Shown: positions 17,452 to 26,135 of the stretch, piece after piece
How the letters are laid out: every line of letters begins with the position of its first letter
How positions within the stretch are numbered: position 1 is the first letter of the stretch
From: Halomonas sp. S3-1-1
Lineage (GTDB): Bacteria > Pseudomonadota > Gammaproteobacteria > Pseudomonadales > Halomonadaceae
DNA: 64,000 bases
Assembly (NCBI RefSeq): GCF_023757625.1
Contig: NZ_JALGBZ010000004.1
Coordinates: 62,001 to 126,000, forward strand
Direction: 5' to 3'
Notes under the pieces: generated by a model
The model's input: the letters and a program-made list of their open reading frames with translations, nothing else
The model's database searches: none
What the model was told of the DNA's origin: nothing
Translations under genes and position numbers: made by a program

Positions 17452-18489
17452 ATGACCCACGCCACCATATCGCAGCAAGGCACCCTCCACTGCTTCCCCG
17501 CCGGGCTTCGCGACGAGCGGGGCGCACTTGTCAATGTGGAAGTGTCTGCCGTGCTGTTTGACGGTAAACGCCTGATTCTGGCCAGCGACAAACCGATCCC
17601 CGGCGCAGAGCGCTCGGCAGTATTCTCTGTCGCCATGGCCGACAACGGCCCGGACGATGGCCAGTTGGAGTACTTTACCGCGCCGCTGATCAAGCGTGCG
17701 ATCAAGTACGAGGACATGTCGCTGACCGCCGATGGCCAACATGTGCTTGCCACCACCGGGTTCGATCGTATCGACGGCGAAAGCCACGACCTCAATGACT
17801 ATAACCACCTGTTGGTCTGGCCACTGGGCCAGCCGGAAAAGGTGCAGGCGGTGGACCCGGACCCACGCGACGGGGTCGAGGGCTCGCTCGAGCTTCGTAT
17901 GAAATTGAACGACGCTATCGGCTTTCCCTACTACAAGATCGAAGGGCTCGCGGCGGTGCCCGGGGAGCAGGGCGAGGGGCTTCTACTGTTCGGCATTCGG
18001 GAGCAGGGCCAAGCCTTCGATGACTTCAGCTACGTGAGCCGCATCGTCGGCGCCCACTACCGAATCGACGAGAACGCCAATCTGGTGTTCACCGATAAGA
18101 TGCGCGAATACTACGCTTTCGAGCCAGGCCATCATCCAGCGGTCCGCTACGATTGCGGTCTATCGAGCCTGGAGTACGACCCCTACCATCAGCGGGTTTT
18201 TTTGCTGAACAGTTTTGAAGTGGTGGAAGACGGTCAGGAGCGAATCGGTGGTTATCTTTGGAGCGTTAGCCTCGAGGAGTTCTACGCAGGCAAGCCGCCG
18301 ACGCTGGTGACGAAGCCTTCCGGCGAGACGCTGGAGTTCGAGCACAAGGCCGAGGGGCTCGCGGTGCTGGATCGTGATCGACTGTTCGTCGCCTACGATA
18401 ACGACCGATACTTTGGGCTTGGGAGCGTCGATGAGCGTGACGAACGCCACGCCTGCGAAGCTCCCTATACCATGCTGAAACTAACGTGA
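17452..18489 (+). CDS. uncharacterised protein, possible beta-propeller
   Basis: Protein of 345 residues with no signal peptide or membrane helix. I do not recognise the family. It is very acidic and built of repeated strand-rich stretches with regularly spaced aromatic and aspartate residues (for example KYEDMSLTADGQHVLATTGF and KAEGLAVLDRDRLFVAYDND). These resemble blades of SdiA-regulated or phytase/esterase-like propellers, so a scaffold or ligand-binding role is possible. Its stop overlaps the start of the M48 protease gene by 4 bases (GTGA), implying coupled translation. Confidence 0.7.
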   Translation: MTHATISQQGTLHCFPAGLRDERGALVNVEVSAVLFDGKRLILASDKPIPGAERSAVFSVAMADNGPDDGQLEYFTAPLIKRAIKYEDMSLTADGQHVLATTGFDRIDGESHDLNDYNHLLVWPLGQPEKVQAVDPDPRDGVEGSLELRMKLNDAIGFPYYKIEGLAAVPGEQGEGLLLFGIREQGQAFDDFSYVSRIVGAHYRIDENANLVFTDKMREYYAFEPGHHPAVRYDCGLSSLEYDPYHQRVFLLNSFEVVEDGQERIGGYLWSVSLEEFYAGKPPTLVTKPSGETLEFEHKAEGLAVLDRDRLFVAYDNDRYFGLGSVDERDERHACEAPYTMLKLT

Positions 18490-19307
18490 GTCGGCGCTTT
18501 TGTAGGATGGGGAAACGCGTGTTGGGCGCGCCGCTGTTGGCAGTGTTTGTGCTTCTGGCCGGCTGCGATGAAACGCCGACCGGGCGCTCTCGGCTGGCGC
18601 TGGTGCCACAGACCATGATGGCACAGATGGGCCAGCAGTCCTTCGATGAGCTTCAAAGCAATAACGCGATCAGCCACAACGAGGCCGCCAACCGTTTGGT
18701 TCAGTGCGTGACCCGCCATGTCGTGGCCGGCGCTGAAGCCAGCTACCCCGAGCTTGCGTTCCCCGAGCGCTGGGAGGTCGTAGTGTTCGAGGAGGCCTCG
18801 CCCAACGCTTTCGCGCTGCCCGGCGGGCGTATCGGCGTGCATAGCGGTTTGCTGGACGTGGCCGAAACGCCGGGACAGCTGGCCGCCGTCATTGGCCACG
18901 AGGTCGCCCACGTGCTGGCAGATCACGGCAACGAGCGTTTGACTCAGGAGCTTGGAATAAAGGCGGGGCTTTTGGTGGTGGGCATGCTCGGTGAGGGCGA
19001 TATGGGCAATCATCAGCTCATGCAGGCGCTGGGCATTGGTGCCCAGCTTGGAATTACGCTGCCGTTTAGCCGCACCCACGAGGAAGAGGCCGACCGCATG
19101 GGGCTAATCATCATGGCTCGCGCCGGGTTCGACCCGAGTGAAAGCGTTGCGCTTTGGCGCAATATGGCCAATGTGGGTGGCGACCAGCCGCCGGAGCTTC
19201 TTTCCACGCACCCGGCGCACCAGTCGCGTATTCGCGCGCTCGAGCTGCAGCTGGACGACACCCGCAGCGTCTACCGATCGGTACCCCCCGCTAACTGCTC
19301 AAGTTAA
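18486..19307 (+). CDS. M48-family metalloprotease, lipoprotein
   Basis: Zinc protease of 273 residues. A lipoprotein signal ends VLLAGC with Cys27 as the predicted acylation site, so the enzyme is probably anchored facing the periplasm. The zinc motif HEVAH is at 138-142, with the third ligand glutamate in HEEEADRMGL (about residue 200). This is the layout of the LoiP/YcaL group of M48 proteases, smaller than BepA (about 480 residues, with TPR repeats). Likely substrates are misassembled outer-membrane proteins. Translation appears to start at a GTG overlapping the previous stop; an ATG seven codons later is the alternative. Confidence 0.9.
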   Translation: MSRRFCRMGKRVLGAPLLAVFVLLAGCDETPTGRSRLALVPQTMMAQMGQQSFDELQSNNAISHNEAANRLVQCVTRHVVAGAEASYPELAFPERWEVVVFEEASPNAFALPGGRIGVHSGLLDVAETPGQLAAVIGHEVAHVLADHGNERLTQELGIKAGLLVVGMLGEGDMGNHQLMQALGIGAQLGITLPFSRTHEEEADRMGLIIMARAGFDPSESVALWRNMANVGGDQPPELLSTHPAHQSRIRALELQLDDTRSVYRSVPPANCSS

Positions 19308-19437
19308 GACGAATGACGGCGAGCTGGGCGGCCGGCGCTGGCGAAGTCGCGCGAGTGCGTTACGCTAAAAGCGCAGCTTTGCTTCCGGCGTAGCGACGCT
19401 CGAACGACTCCTATAGATTCAGCCAGAAGGTGCCAGG

Positions 19438-20742
19438 ATGGCCAACGATTCCCCAAAAGATCGCCCAGTACCCGGCGCAGCGCCGCTCCACTCCGTCGCT
19501 TGCGGCTCGCATCGGCTATTGATGGCCGCGGTCGAGCGCGACAGCGGCTGTCTGGAAACCGGGCGGTATCTGATCAGTTTTCGCGACGGAATGCTCGACG
19601 AGGGCATCGAAACGCTCAAGGCATGCCAGTTCAGGGTAGCGGATGCTCGGGATTTCGACGCTCAGGCGGTCAATCTGGAAGAGGCCGGAGACGCCGAGGC
19701 GATGATTTTCCCCGAACTTGGCGTGGTATTGCTCGGCGGCGACGCGCTGGAAAGTCGCGGTATGAGTATTCATGACGATGCGTTCAAATGCCCCGCCATC
19801 GAGATCATCGAGCCCGAGTACTTCGCTTTTGCGGAGAATTCCGAGTACCTGCGTGGTTTCCTGAGTGCGGCCAACGCCATCGCGCGAGACCTGGGCGCTG
19901 ACCGGCCCGAGTGCGATGGGGACGACGACGCCCCGATCAAAAAGGATATTACCTGGGGGCTTTCGCGCTGCAAGGTGGCCAAAAGCCGCTTTAGCGGGGC
20001 GAGTATCAAGGTGGCGGTGCTGGACACCGGTATGGATCTCAATCATCCGGATTTCGCCGGTCGCACGGTCGAAAGCCGCTCTTTCGTCGGCGAGCCGGTG
20101 CAGGACATGAACGGCCACGGCACCCACTGTATCGGCACCGCGACGGGGCCGCGAAAAGCCGCGGGCAAAACGCCGGGCTATGGCGTGGCGTTCGAGGCGG
20201 CCATTTTCGCTGGTAAGGTACTCACCAACGCCGGTGGCAGCACCGGCGGCAGCGTGCTGGCGGGCATGAACTGGGCGGTGGCGAATCGCTGCGAGGTGAT
20301 CTCGATGTCGCTAGGTAGCCAAAGCCCGGTACAGGCGGCCTACACCCGGGCGGGTGCGGCGGCGCTCGAAAAAGGGTTGCTGGTGATCGCGGCGTCCGGC
20401 AACGACAACGCCCCGACCGGAGCGCCGGCGAATTCGCCGACCATTTTCTCGGTCGGCTCGCTCGATCCAGGCCTCGCGCGCTCGAACTTTTCCAACGTCG
20501 GCAAGGTCGAGATCGCAGCTCCTGGGCGCGATGTGTTTTCCGCCTGGCCGCGGCCGGTCAACTACAAGACCATCAGCGGCACCAGCATGGCCACGCCCCA
20601 CGTGGCCGGCTGCGCCGCACTGTGGGCGCAGTCCGACGCCTCGCTTCGCGGCAGGAAGCTTTGGCGGCGGCTGATCGAATCGGCACAATCGCTGCCGTTA
20701 AGCGAGGAAGAGGTGGGTGCCGGGCTGGTTCAGGCGCCTTGA
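19438..20742 (+). CDS. S8 family serine protease (subtilisin-like), apparently without signal peptide
   Basis: Subtilase of 434 residues with an intact triad: Asp196 (VAVLDTGMDLNHPDF), His227 (MNGHGTHCIG) and Ser383 (ISGTSMATPHVAG), plus the oxyanion Asn322 (ASGNDN). The first 180 residues are unusual. There is no export signal, and GRYLISFRDGMLDEGIETLK (about 42-61) looks like an inhibitor-I9-type propeptide start, followed by a long acidic linker. The enzyme could be cytoplasmic, like intracellular subtilisins. The next gene encodes a 79-residue protein that also resembles an I9 propeptide. Confidence 0.9.
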   Translation: MANDSPKDRPVPGAAPLHSVACGSHRLLMAAVERDSGCLETGRYLISFRDGMLDEGIETLKACQFRVADARDFDAQAVNLEEAGDAEAMIFPELGVVLLGGDALESRGMSIHDDAFKCPAIEIIEPEYFAFAENSEYLRGFLSAANAIARDLGADRPECDGDDDAPIKKDITWGLSRCKVAKSRFSGASIKVAVLDTGMDLNHPDFAGRTVESRSFVGEPVQDMNGHGTHCIGTATGPRKAAGKTPGYGVAFEAAIFAGKVLTNAGGSTGGSVLAGMNWAVANRCEVISMSLGSQSPVQAAYTRAGAAALEKGLLVIAASGNDNAPTGAPANSPTIFSVGSLDPGLARSNFSNVGKVEIAAPGRDVFSAWPRPVNYKTISGTSMATPHVAGCAALWAQSDASLRGRKLWRRLIESAQSLPLSEEEVGAGLVQAP

Positions 20743-20808
20743 ATCAAGCGAGCGTCGGCAAAGCGCTTTGCATGTTAGCGCCTTGCCGACCATCAACGGA
20801 GAGTCCCC

Positions 20809-21048
20809 GTGGCAAGAATCGAGCTTTGGATCGTCACCGTTGCCAGCGGCTGCTCGGTCGGTGAACTTGCCGACCGGCTCAGCCGCGAAGGTTTGTCGGT
20901 GCGCGAGCGAATGGAAGAGATCGGCTGCATTACCGGCGAAGCTGATAGCGCCACTGCCGAGCGCCTCAAGCACATCGATGGCGTGGAGGATGTCGCCCCC
21001 GATATCCCGTTCGATCTCGGCCCAATGGACGCCGACACCCGCCGGTAG
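20809..21048 (+). CDS. small protein resembling a stand-alone subtilase propeptide/inhibitor (I9-like)
   Basis: 79 residues from a GTG start after GGAGAG. No homologue is recognised with certainty. The layout fits an inhibitor-I9 ferredoxin-like fold: a first strand IELWIVTVASG, a helix GELADRLSREG, a second helix ATAERLKHIDG, then GVEDVAPDIPFDLGP, which matches the 'GV..V..D' end of subtilisin propeptides. It lies 66 bases after the subtilase gene on the same strand. A role as separate inhibitor or folding helper of that protease is inferred. Confidence 0.6.
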   Translation: MARIELWIVTVASGCSVGELADRLSREGLSVRERMEEIGCITGEADSATAERLKHIDGVEDVAPDIPFDLGPMDADTRR

Positions 21049-21072
21049 GCCACCTTTACAAGGAAACACCGC

Positions 21073-21696
21073 ATGACCCACGATTGGCTCGCCTTTGCCA
21101 AGTCGCTTCGCTCCATCGCCCAAACGGGCCAGACCTATACGACCAACAAGTACGAGCTGGAACGCTACCGCCAGCTCGAAACGCTGACCAATCAAATGTT
21201 CGCGGTGCTGGGCGACGTGCCCGTCGAGAAGATCGAAAATCTGATTATTCCGGACAAGGGCTACGCTACGCCTAAGGTAGATGTGCGCGGCGCGGTGTTC
21301 GATGAGCAAAATCGAGTGCTGTTAGTACGCGAGATCAAGGATGGGCTCTGGACGCTGCCCGGCGGCTGGGCGGATGTCAACGAAAGCCCGAGTGAAGGCG
21401 TGTTGAAAGAGATTCTCGAGGAGTCCGGCTACCGGGCGAGCCACCCAAGACTCGCGATGCTCAAGGACCGAAGCCTCCACCCGTACGCCTACTACTCGCC
21501 GGATCACATCTACAAGCTGTTTTACGTTTGCACCCTGGAAGGCGGCGCGTTTGCTGCCAACAACGAGACCGACGCCGCGGACTTCTTCCCCCTCGACGCA
21601 CTGCCGCCGCTCTCTGAGGGCCGCACGCTGCCCGTCGATATCCACGAGTGCTGGGCCTTTGCTAGCTCCAACGCGGCAGGAATTTATAGCGACTAG
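21073..21696 (+). CDS. Nudix hydrolase with N-terminal extension
   Basis: Hydrolase of 207 residues. The Nudix box spans about residues 97-119: GGWADVNESPSEGVLKEI continuing LEESGY, with the catalytic KExxEExG core (Lys in place of the usual Arg). The first 65 residues form a separate helical domain (DWLAFAKSLRSIAQTGQTYT) typical of Nudix proteins that act on ADP-ribose or nucleotide sugars. The gene begins 24 bases after the small propeptide-like gene and may share its transcript. Confidence 0.88.
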   Translation: MTHDWLAFAKSLRSIAQTGQTYTTNKYELERYRQLETLTNQMFAVLGDVPVEKIENLIIPDKGYATPKVDVRGAVFDEQNRVLLVREIKDGLWTLPGGWADVNESPSEGVLKEILEESGYRASHPRLAMLKDRSLHPYAYYSPDHIYKLFYVCTLEGGAFAANNETDAADFFPLDALPPLSEGRTLPVDIHECWAFASSNAAGIYSD

Positions 21697-21771
21697 GCGT
21701 GACGGCCGCGCTTTAGCTTTTCCGATACGTCGAAATGGATTCAAAACGTATTTAGCGCCCTTTTAAAGGAG

Positions 21772-23193
21772 TTAAAAGCTGGATGTCTTGAAGTCCATCT
21801 TCGTTTGGGCATCCCCCAGATCCCAGAAGAGACCCGCCGCCATGGCAAGCCCTTCTTGGACGATACTCTCGAGCAGGTGCTCGTTCGGCGCGTGCTGATT
21901 GCACGCCGGATAGGAGTGGGGCAGCCAGACCGTGGGAAGACCCAGGACGTCGGAAAAGCAGTGATTGGGGATCGTGCCGCCCAGGTTGGGCAGAATGTGT
22001 ACCTGGCCCTTCAGGCTTTGCTCGGCGGACGCGGCCACAAAGCCAACCCAAGGGTGGCTCGGGTCCAGGCGGGTAGCGGCGTAGCCGCCCAGCATCTCGA
22101 GGGCGATCTCCTCGAAGCCTAACCGATCCAGATGCGCTCTCAGGTTGGCCTCGACGGCCTGCCAGTCGGTGCCTTTCACGAAGCGAAGTTGGAGCACGGC
22201 CTCGGCGCGCTCCGGCACCGCGCCGACGGGTTTGTCGGTGCGCCCGGCACTAAGCCCCAGAATCTCGAGCGTGTTGGCACCATAAAGCCGCTCGCCGTCG
22301 GTGAGCGACGTCTCCCCCCAGGCCGGGTTGATAGTCGGGTCCAGCGCGCCACCGCCAACGGGCAGATCGCGAATCAGTCGCGCGACGTCGTCGCTGATCG
22401 TTGGCGCCTTGAGAAAATCGACGAGCACTTTACCTCGCTGGGAGACGAGGGTGGCCAGGGCGTTGCTCAATACCGCCGCCGGGTTGGTGATCACGCCGCC
22501 CCAATTGCCGGAATGGCGGCCGCCGTTGCCAGTATCCAGCGTGAGCTTGAGCTGTAAAACGCCGCGAGAGCCGAGAAAGAGCGTGGGCATGTCGTCGCGA
22601 ATGCGCGGGCCGTCAGAGGCGAGAAACAGGTCTGATGAAAGCGCGTCACGGTAGAGCCGGCAGGTCTCTTCGAGCCCGGGGGAGCCGATCTCTTCGCTCA
22701 TTTCAAACAGCATCTTTACGTTGTAGCCAAGCGTGCCGCCGCGCGCCTCGATCACCGCCTCGAGGGCAGCGAGATTGACGCTGTGCTGACCCTTGTTGTC
22801 GGCGGTGCCGCGCCCGTACACGTGGCCATCGACGAAAGTGAGCGTCCAGGGGTCGAGACCCTCACGCCAGGTGCTTTCCTGGCCATCGGTGACATCGCCG
22901 TGGCCGTATAGCAGCAGCGTCGGCAGCGACACGTCCTCGATACGCTCGCCGATCAACAACGGCGGCAGGCCCTCTTTCGGGTTGGGAATGCGCCGGCAGG
23001 TGAATCCAAGACGGCTCAATAGCGGCTCGATCTCGTCATCCAGGTAGGCCGCCAGCGTCGCTTCACACTCCGCATCCTGGCTCACCGTGCGCATGGCAAC
23101 GCGCTGTGTCAGCGCGTCATAAAACTCACCGCTGGAGAGCGTTTCAAGCGCTAGGTCGATGGCGTGTTGTCGGGTGGCGTGCGCGGTCGTCAT
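21772..23193 (-). CDS. M20 family metallopeptidase (dipeptidase/deacylase type)
   Basis: Zinc peptidase of 473 residues. The metal site is visible as LLYGHGDVTDGQ (His and downstream catalytic Asp), DGHVYGRGTADNKGQHSVNL (bridging Asp), FEMSEEIGSPGLEE (catalytic and metal Glu), and a C-terminal CNQHAPNEHLL histidine. An inserted dimerisation domain lies in the middle. The size and the 'NKGQ' signature match cytosolic non-specific dipeptidase-like M20A enzymes. It is divergent from a LysR gene with 167 bases between, and a YfcC-type transporter gene lies beyond. The three may form an uptake and hydrolysis unit. Confidence 0.88.
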   Translation of the reverse strand: MTTAHATRQHAIDLALETLSSGEFYDALTQRVAMRTVSQDAECEATLAAYLDDEIEPLLSRLGFTCRRIPNPKEGLPPLLIGERIEDVSLPTLLLYGHGDVTDGQESTWREGLDPWTLTFVDGHVYGRGTADNKGQHSVNLAALEAVIEARGGTLGYNVKMLFEMSEEIGSPGLEETCRLYRDALSSDLFLASDGPRIRDDMPTLFLGSRGVLQLKLTLDTGNGGRHSGNWGGVITNPAAVLSNALATLVSQRGKVLVDFLKAPTISDDVARLIRDLPVGGGALDPTINPAWGETSLTDGERLYGANTLEILGLSAGRTDKPVGAVPERAEAVLQLRFVKGTDWQAVEANLRAHLDRLGFEEIALEMLGGYAATRLDPSHPWVGFVAASAEQSLKGQVHILPNLGGTIPNHCFSDVLGLPTVWLPHSYPACNQHAPNEHLLESIVQEGLAMAAGLFWDLGDAQTKMDFKTSSF

Positions 23194-23360
23194 GAGGCCC
23201 TCGTCGTGCTTGGCAGATAAGTGGTTCGAGCGTATCGTTTGCCCTGATTTGCGGCAATTAATAAAATATCAATCAACGTTTCTATTTTTTGGAAATGAGG
23301 GCGCCGATCTGGCGCGCTTTTCACGGCGCCTGCCTTGCAGAGGAACACCCGGAGACAGCC

Positions 23361-24296
23361 ATGCAGGAACTCAATTTGCGGTACTTTCAAAGCGTGGCGA
23401 GAACCGGGTCGCTGTCGGCGGCGGCACAGGAGCTTCACGTTGCGGTGTCAGCGGTCAGCCGCCAGATCACCAATCTGGAGCAGCGTCTGGAACTCACGCT
23501 GTTCAACCGCCAGCCTCGGGGCATGGCGCTGACCGAGGCGGGCAAGCTGCTTCAGGCTTACGCGCTTCGCAACCAGCTCGAACTCGAAAGCGTAGTGGAT
23601 CAGATGCGGAGTGCGACGGCCCGGCAGCGACAGACCATTCGCGTGGCCTGCCCGGACGGCATGGCCTGGCACTTTCTGCCTAGCGTCATTTCCCGCTTCA
23701 TTTTCGATGATCCGGAAATCGGCTTTGATCTTCAGGTGGTGGAGTCCGCCCGCGCCTCCGAGCTGGTCAAGCAGGGCAGTGTCGATATCGCGCTGACTTT
23801 CAGCCTGTCGGTGGATATCGGCGTGCAGGTGGTCTCGAGCCACAGCGCGGCGATCGGTGCGCTGATGAGAAACGATCACCCGCTGGCGGCTTTTGAAGCG
23901 CTGGAGATGAAGGACCTGGCCGACTATCCGCTGACCGTGTCTGACACCGGATCGACGGTGCGCTATTTGTTCGACGTGGCGTGCAGCCTCTCCGGTGTCA
24001 AGCTCCACCCGAGCATTGCCTGTAATACCCTGGGCGTGACCTACACCGCAGTTAGCGAACATCAGAACATGGTAGGGCTTTGCAGCGCGATGTCGGTCAG
24101 TGGGCGCGTTCAAAAGGCAGGGCTTGTCCATATTCCGTTCAAGGAGCCTCAACTGGCACAGCGCAGCCTGCAGCTACAGGTCATGGCGGATCGCCGCCTG
24201 CCCGAGCACATCGAGCGATTTCTGGGCATCCTTACCGCGAGGCTGATCGAAGCAGAAAAAACCGCTTTCGCCGGGAATGGCGAAAGCGGTGTGTGA
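23361..24296 (+). CDS. LysR-family transcriptional regulator
   Basis: Regulator of 311 residues from the ATG at 23361, preceded by GGAGA; the open frame upstream is not used because LNLRYFQSVARTGSLSAAAQ must be N-terminal. The winged helix-turn-helix covers residues 1-60 (VAVSAVSRQITNLEQRL), followed by a LysR substrate-binding domain. It is divergent from the M20 peptidase and convergent with the YfcC-type transporter, so it probably controls one or both. Its last codons contain a terminator for the convergent gene. Confidence 0.92.
   Translation: MQELNLRYFQSVARTGSLSAAAQELHVAVSAVSRQITNLEQRLELTLFNRQPRGMALTEAGKLLQAYALRNQLELESVVDQMRSATARQRQTIRVACPDGMAWHFLPSVISRFIFDDPEIGFDLQVVESARASELVKQGSVDIALTFSLSVDIGVQVVSSHSAAIGALMRNDHPLAAFEALEMKDLADYPLTVSDTGSTVRYLFDVACSLSGVKLHPSIACNTLGVTYTAVSEHQNMVGLCSAMSVSGRVQKAGLVHIPFKEPQLAQRSLQLQVMADRRLPEHIERFLGILTARLIEAEKTAFAGNGESGV
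24255..24290 (-). terminator. terminator of the YfcC-type gene, embedded in the LysR coding end
   Basis: ACCGCTTTCGCC (24261-24272), a six-base loop, and GGCGAAAGCGGT (24279-24290) form a perfect 12-pair stem. Read on the minus strand it is followed by TTTTTT (24261-24256), so it terminates the transporter gene that ends at 24316. The hairpin lies inside the last 15 codons of the LysR gene on the other strand. Confidence 0.85.
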
Positions 24297-24315
24297 TTGG
24301 CCAGGCGCTTGAAAC

Positions 24316-25746
24316 CTAGAAGGGGCCGTAGTTGATCGCTACGGCTACGCCAACGAAGAGGGCACCGGTCACGATCCAGAGCAGCACCAGCGGCAGCACG
24401 AACTTGAACCACTCAACGTAGGAAACCCTTGCAATGGCCAAACACGCCATTAACGTACCGGAAAGCGGGGTAACGATATTGGTCACCGCATCGCCGAGTT
24501 TGAAGGTGATGAACGTGGCCTGACGCGTCACCTCGAGCATATCGCCGATCGGCACCATGATCGGCATGACGATAGCCGCCTGCCCGGTACCCGAGGTAAT
24601 CAGCCCGTTGAACAGCAGGTTGAAGCCGTAAAGAAGCTCCATGGCCACCACCTTGCCGTGGCCGTCGAGCGAGGTAGCCACGCTATGCACGATGGTATCG
24701 ATCAGCTGCGCCTGGCGCAGCAGCACGATCACCGCCGCGGCCACGCCGATCACCAGCGCTCCGTAAAGCACATCGCCGGCACCACTCATCAGCCGCTTGA
24801 TGAAATCGTTGGGCGAAATTCTCGCGATGCAGGCCGTCGCCACGCCCATCATCAAAAAGGTGGCGGAGAGCTGCGGGATGCTCCAGCCATAGTTGAACGC
24901 GCCAAAGATGAACAGACCAAAACCGAACACGAACAGCGCAAGCACCAGCTTGTGGGTCAAGGTAAAGGTCGTGACCTCGCTTGGCTGCTCATCCCCCTGG
25001 GCGCCCGCGAAGGCCTCGGCCCCCATGACGCTAGCCGCCGGGTCCTGCTTGATGCGTTTGGCGTAGCGGCAGATGTAGGCAGCCGTGATCCCCAGAAATA
25101 CCACGAAAATAACGCTGCGATAGACGAAACCGGAAAACAGAGGAAGCTCGGCGATGGTTTGACCGGTCACCGTCACGGTAGGGTCGAACACGCCGGCGCC
25201 AAAGCCCGCGTAGGAACCCAAAAAGATAATCGCCACGCCCACGACCGGGTCGAGCTTCATCGAACGCGCTAAAAAGAGCCCGATGGGAATGAACGCGATC
25301 GCCAGGTTCGCGCCCACACCCACCGAGGCGAGCGTGGCGAACGTGCCGCAAAAAATCCAGATCAGCACGTTCTGGCGGCCTTTCGCCATCGCGATCAAGC
25401 GGTGAATACCGGCGCTGATGGCCCCCGTGGTTTCAATGACCTTGAGCACACCGCCGACGATCAAAATCAAAAAGACCAGCGTCGAAGCCGCCACCAAGCC
25501 GTTGTGCATGGCGGTAAACAGATCCATGACGTTGAGCGAATCGGCGGTGATATAGCGAAAGCTTTCCGTGTCGACCTGGGTTAGCCCGTTTTCGACCGTT
25601 CTTTCATAGGTGCCGGCGGGCACGATGTAGGACGCGATCAGTACCAGCACCATGAAGCCGAACAGGATAATGAACACATCCGGCATGGCGCGCTTTTTCT
25701 TCGCCGGCTGCGCGCCCGCCTTGGTCGAATTCGGCGTTTCTTTCAT
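24316..25746 (-). CDS. YfcC/AbgT-like membrane transporter
   Basis: Inner-membrane protein of 476 residues with about 12 hydrophobic helices. The opening FIILFGFMVLVLIASYIVPA GTYERTV and SVGVGANLAIAFIPIGLFLA match the YfcC family (ion-transporter superfamily, close to DcuC/AbgT). GTGQAAIVMPIMVPIGDM is a helix-hairpin region of the same superfamily. Substrates of YfcC proteins are mostly unknown; amino acids and small peptides are proposed. The adjacent M20 peptidase favours a peptide or acyl-amino-acid substrate. A perfect terminator lies downstream. Confidence 0.82.
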   Translation of the reverse strand: MKETPNSTKAGAQPAKKKRAMPDVFIILFGFMVLVLIASYIVPAGTYERTVENGLTQVDTESFRYITADSLNVMDLFTAMHNGLVAASTLVFLILIVGGVLKVIETTGAISAGIHRLIAMAKGRQNVLIWIFCGTFATLASVGVGANLAIAFIPIGLFLARSMKLDPVVGVAIIFLGSYAGFGAGVFDPTVTVTGQTIAELPLFSGFVYRSVIFVVFLGITAAYICRYAKRIKQDPAASVMGAEAFAGAQGDEQPSEVTTFTLTHKLVLALFVFGFGLFIFGAFNYGWSIPQLSATFLMMGVATACIARISPNDFIKRLMSGAGDVLYGALVIGVAAAVIVLLRQAQLIDTIVHSVATSLDGHGKVVAMELLYGFNLLFNGLITSGTGQAAIVMPIMVPIGDMLEVTRQATFITFKLGDAVTNIVTPLSGTLMACLAIARVSYVEWFKFVLPLVLLWIVTGALFVGVAVAINYGPF

Positions 25747-26135
25747 CGTTCTCTCCGCTTTGAGCGTTATGGTTTTAGTGTGAAAGCGTACAGGTGGGGT
25801 TTATCGTCACTAGCGGCAGGCGCACGCGGCACTGTTGAAAACGAGCTCGCGATTAATAACGTACGGCGGCCGCTTTTAGTGGCGTTGCCCGGCGGCGCTG
25901 CAAACAGCGGAAAACCCTTCGGGTCATGATCGAAATCAAACTACCAGGGAAGCCAAACGGCGGCAATTGTGTATTTATCAAAGCGCCTTTCTATTTTGAG
26001 CAAGCTAATTACACCCGCGGGGTGGGCGGCGCTGATTTCTATTGAAACAATAATCATTATTAAATTAAGCTCGACGGCTTTTTAAACGTCGTATTTTTAA
26101 GCCCTGTTTTTTAAACCCTATAGAAGGAGCGCGGC
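25747..26135. other. intergenic region with a Fur-box-like palindrome
   Basis: A 389-base gap between the divergent YfcC-type and YdgA-like genes, more A+T-rich than the genes. AATAAT-C-ATTATT at 26049-26061 is a perfect 6-1-6 inverted repeat like the core of Fur boxes; the flanks match the 19-base consensus in 13 positions only. No ORF with a ribosome site or RNA gene was seen. The A+T-rich stretch at 26041-26110 probably holds the promoter of the YdgA-like gene. Confidence 0.35.
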
